Made by a program: the position numbers and the translations under genes. The notes under the pieces are model-generated. The model made no database searches. It was not told the origin of the DNA and saw only the letters and a list, made by a program, of their open reading frames with translations. From positions 43,451 to 107,450 of the forward strand of contig NZ_JABBGM010000013.1 in assembly GCF_012927405.1 (NCBI RefSeq): a DNA stretch of 64,000 bases, in the 5' to 3' direction. Shown here piece after piece: positions 1-9,629 of this stretch. Position 1 is the first letter of the stretch; the number at the start of each line of letters is the position of its first letter. The stretch comes from Novosphingobium olei. Its GTDB lineage: Bacteria; Pseudomonadota; Alphaproteobacteria; Sphingomonadales; Sphingomonadaceae.

Positions 1-35
1 TTAGCGGGCGATTTTCCGGGCCCGTTCGGACAACG

Positions 36-61
36 AAAAAGGGCGCCCCGACGGGACGCCC
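36..61 (-). terminator. Rho-independent terminator after the di-haem cytochrome gene
   Basis: Positions 41-61 form a hairpin (GGGCGCCCC paired with GGGACGCCC around a GAC loop). On the minus strand it is followed by a run of five T residues (forward A at 36-40). It lies about 30 bp past the stop codon of the minus-strand cytochrome gene. The first 35 bases of the window show no supportable gene. Confidence 0.8.
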
Positions 62-91
62 TCTTGCGTTGCCAAGCCTTGCGGCCGGGGC

Positions 92-997
92 TTACTTCTT
101 GGTCTTCAGGTACGCGATCACGTCGGCGCGCTGCTTGGCGTCGGCAATTCCCGCGAAGGTCATCTTGGTGCCCGGCGCGTACTTGGCAGGCGCGGTCAGC
201 CATGCGTCGAGCGAGGCATCATCCCAAACGCCGCCCTTGCCCTTCAGCGCGTCCGAGAAGGCAAAGCCGCCGCGGCCTTCGGCCACCTTGTCACCGGCGA
301 TGCCGGCAAGGTTCGGGCCGATGCCGTTGGGCTGGCCGGCTTCGATGGTGTGGCACGCCTTGCACTTGGCGAAGACCTTTTCGCCCGCAGCGGCGTCGCC
401 CACCACGGGGCCCGCGGCAGCAGCGCCAGCGGCCGGGGCGGCACCGGCGGCCGGAACCGCTTCGGGCGCCGGCAGCGGCAGGTTCGAACCCTTCGAGTTC
501 AGGTACAGGATCACGTCGGCGCGTTCCTGCGGGTTGGCGATGCCGGCGAACGACATCTTGGTGCCGTCGGCGAACTTCTTGGGGTTGGTCAGCCACTCGT
601 CGAGCGAGGCGAAGTCCCACTTGCCGCCCTTGGCCTTCAGCGAATCCGAGAACGCGAAGCCGCCCTTGCCCTGGGCAATGCCTTCGCCCACGGTCGCCCA
701 CAGGTTCGGGCCGATGCCGTTGGCCGCGCCCTGGTCGATGGTGTGACAAGCCTTGCACTTGGCGAAGATCGCCTCGCCCTTGGCCACGTCGCCGGTGGCA
801 AGGCGGTTGGCGATGGGCAGAACCGCGGCAGCGCCAGCGCCGCCTTCGGCTTCGACACCCTCGATCGCGTAGCCCATCTTCTCGGGACGCTCGGGCTTGT
901 CGGCAAGGAAATAGTGTGCCGACAGGCTCGAAAGACCAAGAGCCACGATGCCGCCGAACAGCGTCCAACCGGCGATGGTGTTGAAACGGTCGTCCAT
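92..997 (-). CDS. Membrane-anchored di-haem c-type cytochrome (duplicated class I domains)
   Basis: A 301-residue protein with an N-terminal uncleaved membrane anchor (about residues 10-30) and two class I cytochrome c domains, each with CKACH (residues 81-85 and 212-216) and a likely axial Met in GTKM (residues 148 and 279). The two domains are near copies of each other, separated by an Ala/Pro/Gly-rich linker (about 172-200), so the gene arose by internal duplication. Its likely role is periplasmic electron transfer to a terminal oxidase, as in membrane-bound CycM-type cytochromes; the partner is inferred. I chose the Met followed by DDRF as start; an upstream in-frame Met would add seven residues. 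It is divergent from prephenate dehydratase. Confidence 0.88.
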   Translation of the reverse strand: MDDRFNTIAGWTLFGGIVALGLSSLSAHYFLADKPERPEKMGYAIEGVEAEGGAGAAAVLPIANRLATGDVAKGEAIFAKCKACHTIDQGAANGIGPNLWATVGEGIAQGKGGFAFSDSLKAKGGKWDFASLDEWLTNPKKFADGTKMSFAGIANPQERADVILYLNSKGSNLPLPAPEAVPAAGAAPAAGAAAAGPVVGDAAAGEKVFAKCKACHTIEAGQPNGIGPNLAGIAGDKVAEGRGGFAFSDALKGKGGVWDDASLDAWLTAPAKYAPGTKMTFAGIADAKQRADVIAYLKTKK

Positions 998-1180
998 TCC
1001 GTACCCCATGCAGCGCATACCGGCACCCTGCCGGCCCCCGCGCGTCTATTCGGGGCCGCTCTAGTCAGCACCCCGCGCCTGTGCAAGAGCGATTGCACCC
1101 TTGGCGCGCACTCTACCTACAAGGACAGGCGCAATCGCGCTTGCCGGGGCCTTGTCCGGCGCTTAAGCGCCCCAATCGCC

Positions 1181-2071
1181 ATGCAGAGCTATCCCGCCCC
1201 CGCGCTCGCCCTCGTCGAATCGATGAGCCTCGCCGCCGCCGCCGATCCGCAGCGCGCCGTGGCGTTTCAGGGTGCGCCGGGCGCCAACTCGCACCGTGCC
1301 GCGCTCGAAGTGCTGCCCGATGGCCTGCCGCTGCCCTGCTTCTCGTTCGAGGACGCGCTCGATGCGGTAAAGGAAGGCCGCGCCGCCCACGCGATCATTC
1401 CGATCGAAAATTCGCAGAACGGCCGCGTCGCCGACATCCATTTCCTGCTGCCCGAATCCGGCCTGTCCATCGTCGGCGAACACTTCCTCGATATCGAGGC
1501 ATTCCTGATGGGCTTGGGCCAGGGCCCGTTCACCGCCGCCTACAGCCATCCGCAGGCGCTCGGCCAATCGCGCTTCTATCTCCGCGAACGCGGGATCGTG
1601 CCGATGAGCTATGCCGATACCGCCGGCGCTGCCGCCTTCGTCGCCGAACTGGGCGATCCGTCGGTGGCCGCGCTCGCGCCGAAGATCGCGGCGGAGCTCT
1701 ATGGCCTCAACATCGTGGCCGAAAATGTCGAGGATGCGCCCGACAACACGACGCGCTTCGTCCTGCTTTCGAAGCAGCCGCTGGACCCGGCCACCATCGT
1801 TGGCGAGGCGATCACCACCTTCGTGTTCGAAGTGCGCAACATCCCCGCCGCGCTCTACAAGGCGCTGGGCGGGTTTGCGACCAACGGCGTGAACATGACC
1901 AAGCTGGAAAGCTACCAGCGCGGGGCTAGCTTTGCCGCGACGGAATTCTATGCCGACATCGTCGGCGCGCCGGGCGATCCGGCGGTGGACCGCGCGCTCG
2001 AGGAACTGGCCTTCTTCGCCAAGGACTTGCGCGTGCTCGGCACCTACCCGCTCGAACGCCAGCGCGGCTGA
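1181..2071 (+). CDS. pheA: Prephenate dehydratase
   Basis: A 296-residue enzyme that converts prephenate to phenylpyruvate in phenylalanine biosynthesis. The catalytic domain spans about residues 25-200 and contains the family's TRF motif at 191-193 after a DNT. An ACT regulatory domain follows (about 210-285), with the phenylalanine-binding type sequence ALYKALGGF..NGVNMTKLES. No chorismate mutase domain is present, so this is the monofunctional type. The start is the ATG at 1181; the frame is open further upstream but that sequence has no homology character and overlaps the divergent promoter region. Feedback inhibition by phenylalanine through the ACT domain is expected from the family. 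Confidence 0.93.
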   Translation: MQSYPAPALALVESMSLAAAADPQRAVAFQGAPGANSHRAALEVLPDGLPLPCFSFEDALDAVKEGRAAHAIIPIENSQNGRVADIHFLLPESGLSIVGEHFLDIEAFLMGLGQGPFTAAYSHPQALGQSRFYLRERGIVPMSYADTAGAAAFVAELGDPSVAALAPKIAAELYGLNIVAENVEDAPDNTTRFVLLSKQPLDPATIVGEAITTFVFEVRNIPAALYKALGGFATNGVNMTKLESYQRGASFAATEFYADIVGAPGDPAVDRALEELAFFAKDLRVLGTYPLERQRG

Positions 2072-2123
2072 CGCCGCCAGCGGCGGCTTGCAGCCGGCGC
2101 TGCGCCGTGCCAGCAAGGGCGGC

Positions 2124-2783
2124 GTGACGGGGGAAACCGCAGCAGCAGCGATCGACGCCGGCGAAAGCGGGGAACGTGCCTGGCGCGCGGCCCGCGGGCT
2201 GGCCGATATCCAGTACGCCCCGCTGCCGCCCAAGGCGCCGAGCCCGCCGCCCGAATGGCTGGCCGCGCTCATGCGCTGGCTTGCCAGGCTGTTCGAACCG
2301 CTCGGCCGCTGGCTGGGGAAGGGCTGGGGCACGATCGAGATCCTGCTGCTGATCGCCGCCGCGATCGGCGCGCTGTGGATCCTGGCGAGCTTCCTGCTGC
2401 CGATCCTGCGCAACCGCGCCAGGCGGCCGGCGGAGGCGGAGGACTGGACCCCGGATGCGGGCGAGGCCGCGATCCTGCTGGCCGATGCCGACCGGCTGGC
2501 GGGCGAAGGCCGCTTCGACGAAGCCGCGCACCTGCTGCTGCGCCGATCCGTGCAGCAGATCGCGGCGGCGCGCCCGGCGCTGCTTTCGCCATCGGACACC
2601 GCGCGGGACATCGCGGCGATGCCCGCCCTGCCGACCGGCGCGCGCACCGCTTTCGGCACGATGGCCAGCGCGGTCGAACGCGCGCTCTATGCCCTGCGGC
2701 CGCTGGCCCGCGAGGACTGGGACCAGGCCCGCGCCGCCTATGCCGCCTTCGCCCGCGTCGGGCTGGAGGGGACGGCGGCATGA
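2124..2783 (+). CDS. DUF4129-type membrane protein, first gene of the MoxR cluster
   Basis: A 219-residue protein starting at GTG 2124 with an AAGG ribosome-binding site a few bases upstream. A TTG at 2088 is an alternative. The first 85 residues are Pro/Ala rich with the amphipathic PPEWLAALMRW segment. One membrane helix lies at about residues 72-93, followed by a cytosolic helical region with the DUF4129-like pattern (LADADRLAGEGRFDEAAHLLLRRS, then a C-terminal ALRPL...W..AR..Y..FARV). Its stop overlaps the next start by ATGA, which indicates translational coupling. Biochemical function is unknown; DUF4129 proteins commonly occur with MoxR, DUF58 and DUF4350 proteins. Confidence 0.72.
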   Translation: MTGETAAAAIDAGESGERAWRAARGLADIQYAPLPPKAPSPPPEWLAALMRWLARLFEPLGRWLGKGWGTIEILLLIAAAIGALWILASFLLPILRNRARRPAEAEDWTPDAGEAAILLADADRLAGEGRFDEAAHLLLRRSVQQIAAARPALLSPSDTARDIAAMPALPTGARTAFGTMASAVERALYALRPLAREDWDQARAAYAAFARVGLEGTAA

Positions 2784-4038
2784 ACGGGCAGCCTTTCGCC
2801 CGGGGCACGCTGGTGGCCATGCTGTTCGGCGGGCTGGTTGCCTTCGTCGCGCTGCTGTGGAGCCTTGGCCATGCCGCGCCCGATGCCAACAACGGCGGCG
2901 GGCATGCCGGAGGGCGGGGGCTCAACGGCTTTGCCGCGCTGGCTGCGATGCTGGAGGCCGACGGCTTCGAAGTGAACCGCAGCCGCGCCCACGATCCCGC
3001 CGACCGACCGGGCCTGCTGATCCTGACCCCTTCAGCCGATGCCAAGGGCAGCGATATCAATGACATCGTCGTGCGCCACCGCCATGTCGGCCCGACGCTG
3101 GTGATCACGCCCAAGTGGTTCGCCATGCCGATCGAAGGCGATGACCGCGCGAAGCGGGGCTGGACCAGGATCGTCGGCACTGCGCCGCCCGAATGGCCGG
3201 GCTTTGCCGACGACGTAGCGGTCAAGCTGGCCCCGGCGCGCGGTTGGAATGCGGCAGGCAGCCGCATGGGCCGCCTGCCCGATCCGCGCAATGTGCTGTC
3301 GGGCAGCGGCAAGGCGCTGGTTTCGCTGGTGCGGGCGAGCGACGGACGCATCCTTGCGGCATTCGTCAATGATTCGGGCAGCTACCCCGCGCTCGAACAG
3401 TTTGCCGGAACGGCGGGGCCGATCGGCGGCAACGACCCCGACCTCTACCCGCTGGTGTTCGTGTTCGAGCCTGACCTGCTGGACAACTGGGGCATGGCCG
3501 ACCGGGCAACCGGGCTGCTGGCGCGCGATCTGATCATTGCCACGGCGGACGGGCGCGGCGGGCCGGTGACCTTTGACCTGTCGCTCGCCGGGCTGGGTGC
3601 GAGCAAGAACCTGCTGACGCTGGCGTTCGAGCCGCCGTTCCTGGCCGCGACGATCTGCCTGATCCTGGCCGCCGCCGCCGCGATCTGGCGCGCGCTTGCC
3701 GGCTTCGGTCCGCGACTGGTGCCGGGGCGGGCGATGGCCCACGGCAAGAGCGCGCTGGTGGCCAACGCCGCCGCGCTGGTCCGCCGTTCGGGCCGGTTGC
3801 ACCTGATCGCGCCGCCTTATGGCGCTGCCGCGCGCGAACGGCTGGTGCTGGCACTGGGCCTGCCGCGCGGCCGGGCCGCCAGTGACGCCGACACCGCAAT
3901 CGACCGCAGCGCGCAAGCCCGCCGCCCCGGCTTGCCGTCGTTCGCGGCCCTCGCGGCCCGTCTTTCCGCCGCGCGACGCCCCGACGACATCGTTCGCGCC
4001 GCGCGCGACATCCAACTATTCGAAAAGGACCTTCTGCG

Positions 4039-4042
<4 letters not shown>
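2780..4042 (+). CDS. DUF4350 domain membrane protein
   Basis: A 420-residue protein with an N-terminal membrane helix (about residues 11-28), a large extracytoplasmic DUF4350 region and a second hydrophobic helix around residues 290-312. A basic cytoplasmic C-terminal region follows. The DUF4350 section has the expected N-terminal pattern, a GLNGFAALAAMLEADGFEV segment resembling the GATase-like fold that this family is thought to resemble. It overlaps both neighbours by four bases (ATGA), so it is part of a single translationally coupled operon. No catalytic residues can be assigned. By position it is probably a structural or sensing partner of the MoxR and DUF58 proteins. Confidence 0.78.
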
Positions 4043-4991
<949 letters not shown>

Positions 4992-4995
<4 letters not shown>

Positions 4996-6332
4996 GGCCT
5001 GGCGTGAAACTCAAGGGGCCGCCCTTTCAGCCCACGGCGCGGGCGGTGCTGCTGCTGGTGGCGATGGCGCCGCTGGCGCTGGTCATCGCCGCGCGCGTGC
5101 CGGCGGCCTGGGTGCTGGCACCGGCGCTGGCCGGCGCGCTGTTGGTGCTGGTGGCGCTCGATGCGCTGTTTGCCGGCAGGCTGGCCGATGTGCGGGTGAT
5201 CGCTCCCGCCGATGCCGAAGTGGGACAGGCGGTACGGCTGACCGTGCTCGCCGACTTCGAGCGGACCACCGCCCGGCGGATCGAGGCGGCGCTGGCGCTC
5301 GACCCGCGCCTGATCGATGGTGGGCGGTTGGCGCTGACGCTGAAGCAGGGGCCTGACGCCTGGGAAGGCGAAGCGGAAGTCTCGCCGGTGCGGCGCGGGC
5401 CGGGCGCGATTCCGGCGATATGGCTGCGCTGGAACGGGCCGCTGGGGCTGGGCCAGCGAATCGCGCAGCGGCCGCTCGATCTGACGGTGCGGGTGCGCCC
5501 GGATCTTTCGCCGCTGCGATCAGGCGAATTGCAGCTGTTTCTCCGCGATGCCGACCTTGGCCAGGTGGCGCGGCGGATTCGCGGGGCGGGGGCCGAGTTC
5601 GAGGCGCTGGCCGACTACGAGCCCGGCATGGACCGGCGGCGGATCGACTGGAAATCCTCCGCCCGGCATGCGCGGCTCGTGGCGCGCGAATACGAGACCG
5701 AGCGCAACACCCAGATCGTGTTCGCGCTCGATTGCGGGCAGACGATGTGCGAGCCGGTGGCGGGCCTTGCGCGGATCGACCGGGCGATCACCGCCGCTCT
5801 GACCACGGCGTGGGTCGCGCTGAAGGGGCAGGACCGCATCGCGCTGTTCGGCTTTGCCGCAAGACCGCTGGTGGCGACGCCCTTCGTCGCCGCGCCGCGC
5901 GATTTCCACCGGTTGCAGGATGCAGCGGCAAGCCTCGACTACCATGCAGAGGAGCCGAACTTCACGTTGGCGCTGGCAACGCTTGCCGCGCGGTTGAAGC
6001 GGCGGTCGCTGGTGGTGGTGTTTTCCGACTTCACCGACCCGACCAGCGCCGAGCTGATGATCGAGAACGTGGGTCGGCTGGTCGAACGCCATGTGGTGCT
6101 GTTCGTGGTGATGGAAGATGCCGAACTTTCCGGGATCGTCACGGCCATGCCCGAGGACCTCGACGACGTGGCGCAGGCGGTGACGGCGGATGCACTGTTG
6201 CGCCAGCGTCAGCAGGTGCTGCAGCGGTTGCGCCGGCTGGGGGTGCGCGTGGTGGAAGCGCCGCACGAAACGATCGGGCTGCGGCTGCTCGACGCCTATC
6301 TTTCAGTCAAGCGGCGGGGGCTGGTCGGATGA
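4992..6332 (+). CDS. DUF58 domain protein (vWA-like MoxR partner)
   Basis: A 446-residue protein with two adjacent N-terminal membrane helices (about residues 17-36 and 40-60), a beta-rich region, then the DUF58 signature FEALADYEPGMDRRRIDWKS (203-222) leading into a von Willebrand A-like fold. The metal-ion site motif, normally DxSxS, appears here as DCGQT (about 247-251), so it is degenerate, which is common in DUF58 proteins. The C-terminal part has VVVFSDFTD, a typical vWA strand. It overlaps moxR upstream and the SpoIIM-like gene downstream by four bases each. It probably tethers the MoxR ATPase to the membrane. Confidence 0.88.
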
Positions 6333-7378
6333 GCGCGCTGGGCGACAGGCTGGCGGGGTGGCTGGGGCGCGGCGCGGCGGAAGATGCCGCGCGCGTGGAG
6401 GAAGCGGCGCTGCGCTCGGACCGGTTCCGGCTGGAGCGCGAAGGCGATTGGAAGCGGCTGGAGCAGATCGTCGGCCAGATCGAGCGCGGGCGATTGAAGC
6501 GGCTGTCGGACGAGGACCTGCTGGCACTGCCGGGGCTGTACCGGATGACCGCGAGCGCGCTGTCGATCGCGCGCGAAACCTCGCTCGACCAGGCGCTGGT
6601 CGACTGGCTGGAGACGCTGACCCAGCGCGCCTGGTTCGCCGTCTATGGCCCGCGCGCCGGGCTGGGACGCTGGCTGCGCGGCTTCCTTGGCGGCGGCTGG
6701 GGCCGGGCGGTGCGCAGCATCGGCTCCGATATCCTGATCGCGCTGCTGGCGATGGTCGTGGGCACGGTGGTCGGCTGGCTGCTGGTATCGAGCAATCCCG
6801 ACTGGTTCTATGCCCTGATGCCCAGCGGCGACGAGCGCCAGCCCGGCGCGAGCCGCGAAGTGCTGGAGCGCACGCTGTTCGGCAATGCCGGGCAGGATGG
6901 CCTTTCGGTGTTCGCGGCGATGCTGTTCAGCAACAATGCGCAAGTCTCGATCCTGGCCTTTGCGCTCGGCTTTGCCTGCGGGGTGCCGACACTGCTGCTG
7001 CTGGTGCACAACACGGCGATGCTGGGCGCGCTGCTGTGGCTCTATCACGGGCAGGGGCTGACGTTCGAGCTGATCGGCTGGCTTTCGGTGCACGGCACGA
7101 CCGAACTGTTCGCGATCCTGCTGGCGGGGGCGGCGGGGCTCCACGTCGGTCGGGCAATCGCGTTTCCGGGCAACCGCGCCGTGCTCGATGCGGCGGCAGA
7201 AGCGGGGCGGCGGGCGGCGCTGGTGATGACCGGCGTGGTGCTGATGCTGATCGTTGCCGCCATTCTGGAAGCGTTCGCGCGCCAGCTGCTCGATGCCACG
7301 ATGCCACGGCTGGTGGTGGGTGCGTTCATGCTGGTGTTCTGGATCGGGTATCTGTTCATCTGGCGGCGCGGTAAATGA
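6329..7378 (+). CDS. Stage II sporulation protein M-like integral membrane protein
   Basis: A 349-residue protein with a soluble N-terminal 100 residues rich in charged helices (REGDWKRLEQIVGQIERG), followed by about five or six transmembrane segments between roughly residues 130 and 345. The region containing NNAQVSILAFALGFACGVPTL and the HGTTELFAIL segment match the SpoIIM/DUF95 family. SpoIIM in Bacillus is a peptidoglycan-related membrane scaffold, but this organism does not sporulate, so the name is a family label only. Start ATG overlaps the DUF58 stop (ATGA) and its stop overlaps the RDD gene start, which keeps it inside the coupled operon. Confidence 0.85.
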   Translation: MSALGDRLAGWLGRGAAEDAARVEEAALRSDRFRLEREGDWKRLEQIVGQIERGRLKRLSDEDLLALPGLYRMTASALSIARETSLDQALVDWLETLTQRAWFAVYGPRAGLGRWLRGFLGGGWGRAVRSIGSDILIALLAMVVGTVVGWLLVSSNPDWFYALMPSGDERQPGASREVLERTLFGNAGQDGLSVFAAMLFSNNAQVSILAFALGFACGVPTLLLLVHNTAMLGALLWLYHGQGLTFELIGWLSVHGTTELFAILLAGAAGLHVGRAIAFPGNRAVLDAAAEAGRRAALVMTGVVLMLIVAAILEAFARQLLDATMPRLVVGAFMLVFWIGYLFIWRRGK

Positions 7379-8301
7379 GCGCGCGCAGGGCCACGGGGCG
7401 GATCGTGCCCGATGCCGAGCGGCGCAAGCGCTGGCTGACGACGCCCGAAGGCGTGGCGCTGCCGTTCGTGCTGGCATCGCGCGGGACAAGGGCGGCGGCG
7501 CTGGCGATCGACCTGTTCCTGGTCGGCGCGGCGATGGTGGCAACCACGCTGGCGCTGTTGTGGATGGCGCAGGGGCTGGGGCTCAACGCCAGCACCAAGG
7601 GGCCGGCGGGCCATGCGTTGCAAGCGCTGGCGATCGTGTGGTTCGTGGTCATGTTCCTCGCCCGCAATGCCTGGTTCCTTGCCTTCGAGCTGGGGCCGCG
7701 CGGGGCGACGCCGGGCAAGCGCCTGCTCGGCATTCGCGTTGCCGCGCGCGATGGCGGGCGGCTGACCACAGAGGCGGTGATCGCGCGCAACTTGGTGCGC
7801 GACATCGAGCTGTTCATGCCGCTGGTGTTCATCGGAGGCGCGGCATCGAGCGGGGGCGACACCGACCTGGCGAGCTGGGCGGGCCTTGGCTGGTTCGCGC
7901 TGTTCATGGCGATGCCGTTCCTCAACCGCGACGCCTTGCGCTGTGGCGACATGATCGCGGGCACCTGGGTGGTGGAGGCGCAGAAGCGCAAGCTGGGGCA
8001 GGCGCTATCGCTTGGCGGCGCGGCGGCAGGACCGAGCGCGGCAACGGGCGCGGTCTATCGCTTCGGGCCGGAGGAGCTCTCCGTCTACGGCGAATACGAG
8101 CTGCAGGCGCTGGAACGCGTGCTGCGCGAGGGCCGGGCGGATACGATGGCCGAAGTGGCGGCGACGATCTGCGGGAAGATCGGCTGGAGCGCCGGGGCGG
8201 GCGACGAGCGCGCGTTCCTGGAGGCTTATTATACCCAGCTGCGCGCGCATCTGGAGCGCGGCATGCGCTTCGGGCGGCGCAAGGCAGACAAGTTCGCCTG
8301 A
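7375..8301 (+). CDS. RDD family membrane protein, last gene of the MoxR cluster
   Basis: A 308-residue protein whose RDD domain (about residues 35-210) carries the characteristic Arg (SRGTRAAALAID) and Asp residues (FLNRDALRCGDMIAGTWVV) and several membrane helices. A C-terminal soluble extension of about 95 residues follows (EYELQALERVLREGRADTMAEVA), mostly helical with no family I recognise. RDD proteins have been linked to small-molecule or ion transport in other bacteria, but function is unproven here. It begins in a four-base overlap with the SpoIIM-like gene and closes the operon; 25 bp later a convergent P450 gene ends. Confidence 0.85.
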   Translation: MSARRATGRIVPDAERRKRWLTTPEGVALPFVLASRGTRAAALAIDLFLVGAAMVATTLALLWMAQGLGLNASTKGPAGHALQALAIVWFVVMFLARNAWFLAFELGPRGATPGKRLLGIRVAARDGGRLTTEAVIARNLVRDIELFMPLVFIGGAASSGGDTDLASWAGLGWFALFMAMPFLNRDALRCGDMIAGTWVVEAQKRKLGQALSLGGAAAGPSAATGAVYRFGPEELSVYGEYELQALERVLREGRADTMAEVAATICGKIGWSAGAGDERAFLEAYYTQLRAHLERGMRFGRRKADKFA

Positions 8302-8326
8302 CCTGACGCCGCCCGAGGCTTGACGG

Positions 8327-9625
8327 TCAGCTGGCCTTGAAGCGGATCGGCAGGGTCTTGAGCCCGCCGACGAAGGTGCTCTTGGCGCGCTTGGGCTCGC
8401 CCGCCAGTTCGAGGCTGTCGAGCCGGTCGAGCAGCGCTTCGAACAGGATGCGCATTTCGAGCCGGGCGAGGTGGAGACCCAGGCACTGGTGCGCACCCGC
8501 GCCGAACGCGATGTGGCGGTTGCCATCGCGTGCGGCGTCGAACTTGCGCGGGTTGTCGAACTGCGCCGGATCGTGGTTGGCCGCGACATAGTTCAGCATC
8601 AGCCAGTCGCCCGCCGGGATATGCACCCCGCCGATCTCGACGTCCGTCGTGTTGGTGCGCATGAAGTGCTGCACCGGCGTGGTCCAGCGGATCGCTTCCT
8701 CGACAACGCCGGGCAGCAGGCTGCGATCGGCCTTGACGCGGGCGAACTGGTCCGGGTCCTGTGCGAGAGCGAGCATGGCTCCGGCGGTGGAGGCCGAGGT
8801 GGTATCGTGGCCCGCTGCCGCAACGATGATGTAGTAGCCGGCAAGATCGCGCGCCGAGAGCGGTTGCCCGTCGATGTTGGCGTTGGCGAGCACGCTGGCG
8901 ACGTCGTTGGTCGGGTTCTTGCGGCGTTCTTCGGCGAGCGCGAAGAAGTAGGCCTCGAAATCGCTGACCGCGCCCATGACGATCTGGAGGACCTGTTCGG
9001 GGGCAAGGTCGGCCATGCCGGACTTGTTGAGGTCTTCGTCCTGCCCGCCGAACATCTGCTGGGTGAGGAAGAGCATGCGCGGCTCGTCCTCCTCCGGCAC
9101 GCCGAGGATCTGCATGACGACGTGGAGCGGGTAGGGCGCCGAGACGAGCGTGCAGAAGTCCGCTTCCGGCCCCGCCGCGATCAGCCGGTCGACGGTGTGC
9201 GCGGCCAGCTTGCGGATGTCCTCCTCGATCTTGCGCAGGTTCTTCGGCATGAACCATTCCTGCGTCAGGCGGCGCAGCTTGGGATGCGAGGGCGCGTCGA
9301 TCGAGACGAGCGAGTTGACGAGGTTCGGGCTGCCGCCGGTGACCGCGCGGGCGAAGGCTTCGCCGTCCTTGCCGGTGAACACGGTGGGGCGCGGGGCGTT
9401 GAGGAAGGTCTGGTTGTCCTTCGACACGCGCATCACGTCTTCATGGCGGGTCAGCAGCCAGAAGGGTTCGTGGAAGCCTTCCGCGCTTTCGATGCGCACC
9501 ACGGGCGTTTCGGCCCGGATGCGGTCGAAGCGGTCGAGCAGCGGGCCCCACTCCGCATAGGAGCGGGGATCGATGACGGCGATGGCGTCTTCGGGCGAAG
9601 CGACGGGCGCTGCAGCGGTTGCCAT
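8327..9625 (-). CDS. Cytochrome P450
   Basis: A 432-residue soluble bacterial class I P450. The I-helix oxygen-activation motif AAGHDTTS, the K-helix ExxR (EAIR in VVEEAIRWTTPVQHFMR) and the haem-binding loop FGAGAHQCLGLHLA with ligand Cys near residue 381 are all present. Start is the ATG of MATAAAP; an upstream in-frame start would overlap the acyl-CoA synthetase gene. It begins four bases after that gene's stop, so the two are co-transcribed. No ferredoxin or ferredoxin reductase is adjacent, so electrons must come from elsewhere. The pairing with an acyl-CoA ligase suggests hydroxylation of a fatty, terpenoid or steroid-type substrate; this is inference. Confidence 0.92.
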   Translation of the reverse strand: MATAAAPVASPEDAIAVIDPRSYAEWGPLLDRFDRIRAETPVVRIESAEGFHEPFWLLTRHEDVMRVSKDNQTFLNAPRPTVFTGKDGEAFARAVTGGSPNLVNSLVSIDAPSHPKLRRLTQEWFMPKNLRKIEEDIRKLAAHTVDRLIAAGPEADFCTLVSAPYPLHVVMQILGVPEEDEPRMLFLTQQMFGGQDEDLNKSGMADLAPEQVLQIVMGAVSDFEAYFFALAEERRKNPTNDVASVLANANIDGQPLSARDLAGYYIIVAAAGHDTTSASTAGAMLALAQDPDQFARVKADRSLLPGVVEEAIRWTTPVQHFMRTNTTDVEIGGVHIPAGDWLMLNYVAANHDPAQFDNPRKFDAARDGNRHIAFGAGAHQCLGLHLARLEMRILFEALLDRLDSLELAGEPKRAKSTFVGGLKTLPIRFKAS

Positions 9626-9629
9626 GGCG

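Noticed and set aside
1..35. A minus-strand stop codon (TTA) at the first bases as a possible gene end
   Set aside because: The reading frame would run through the cytochrome terminator and has no start or homology within the window.
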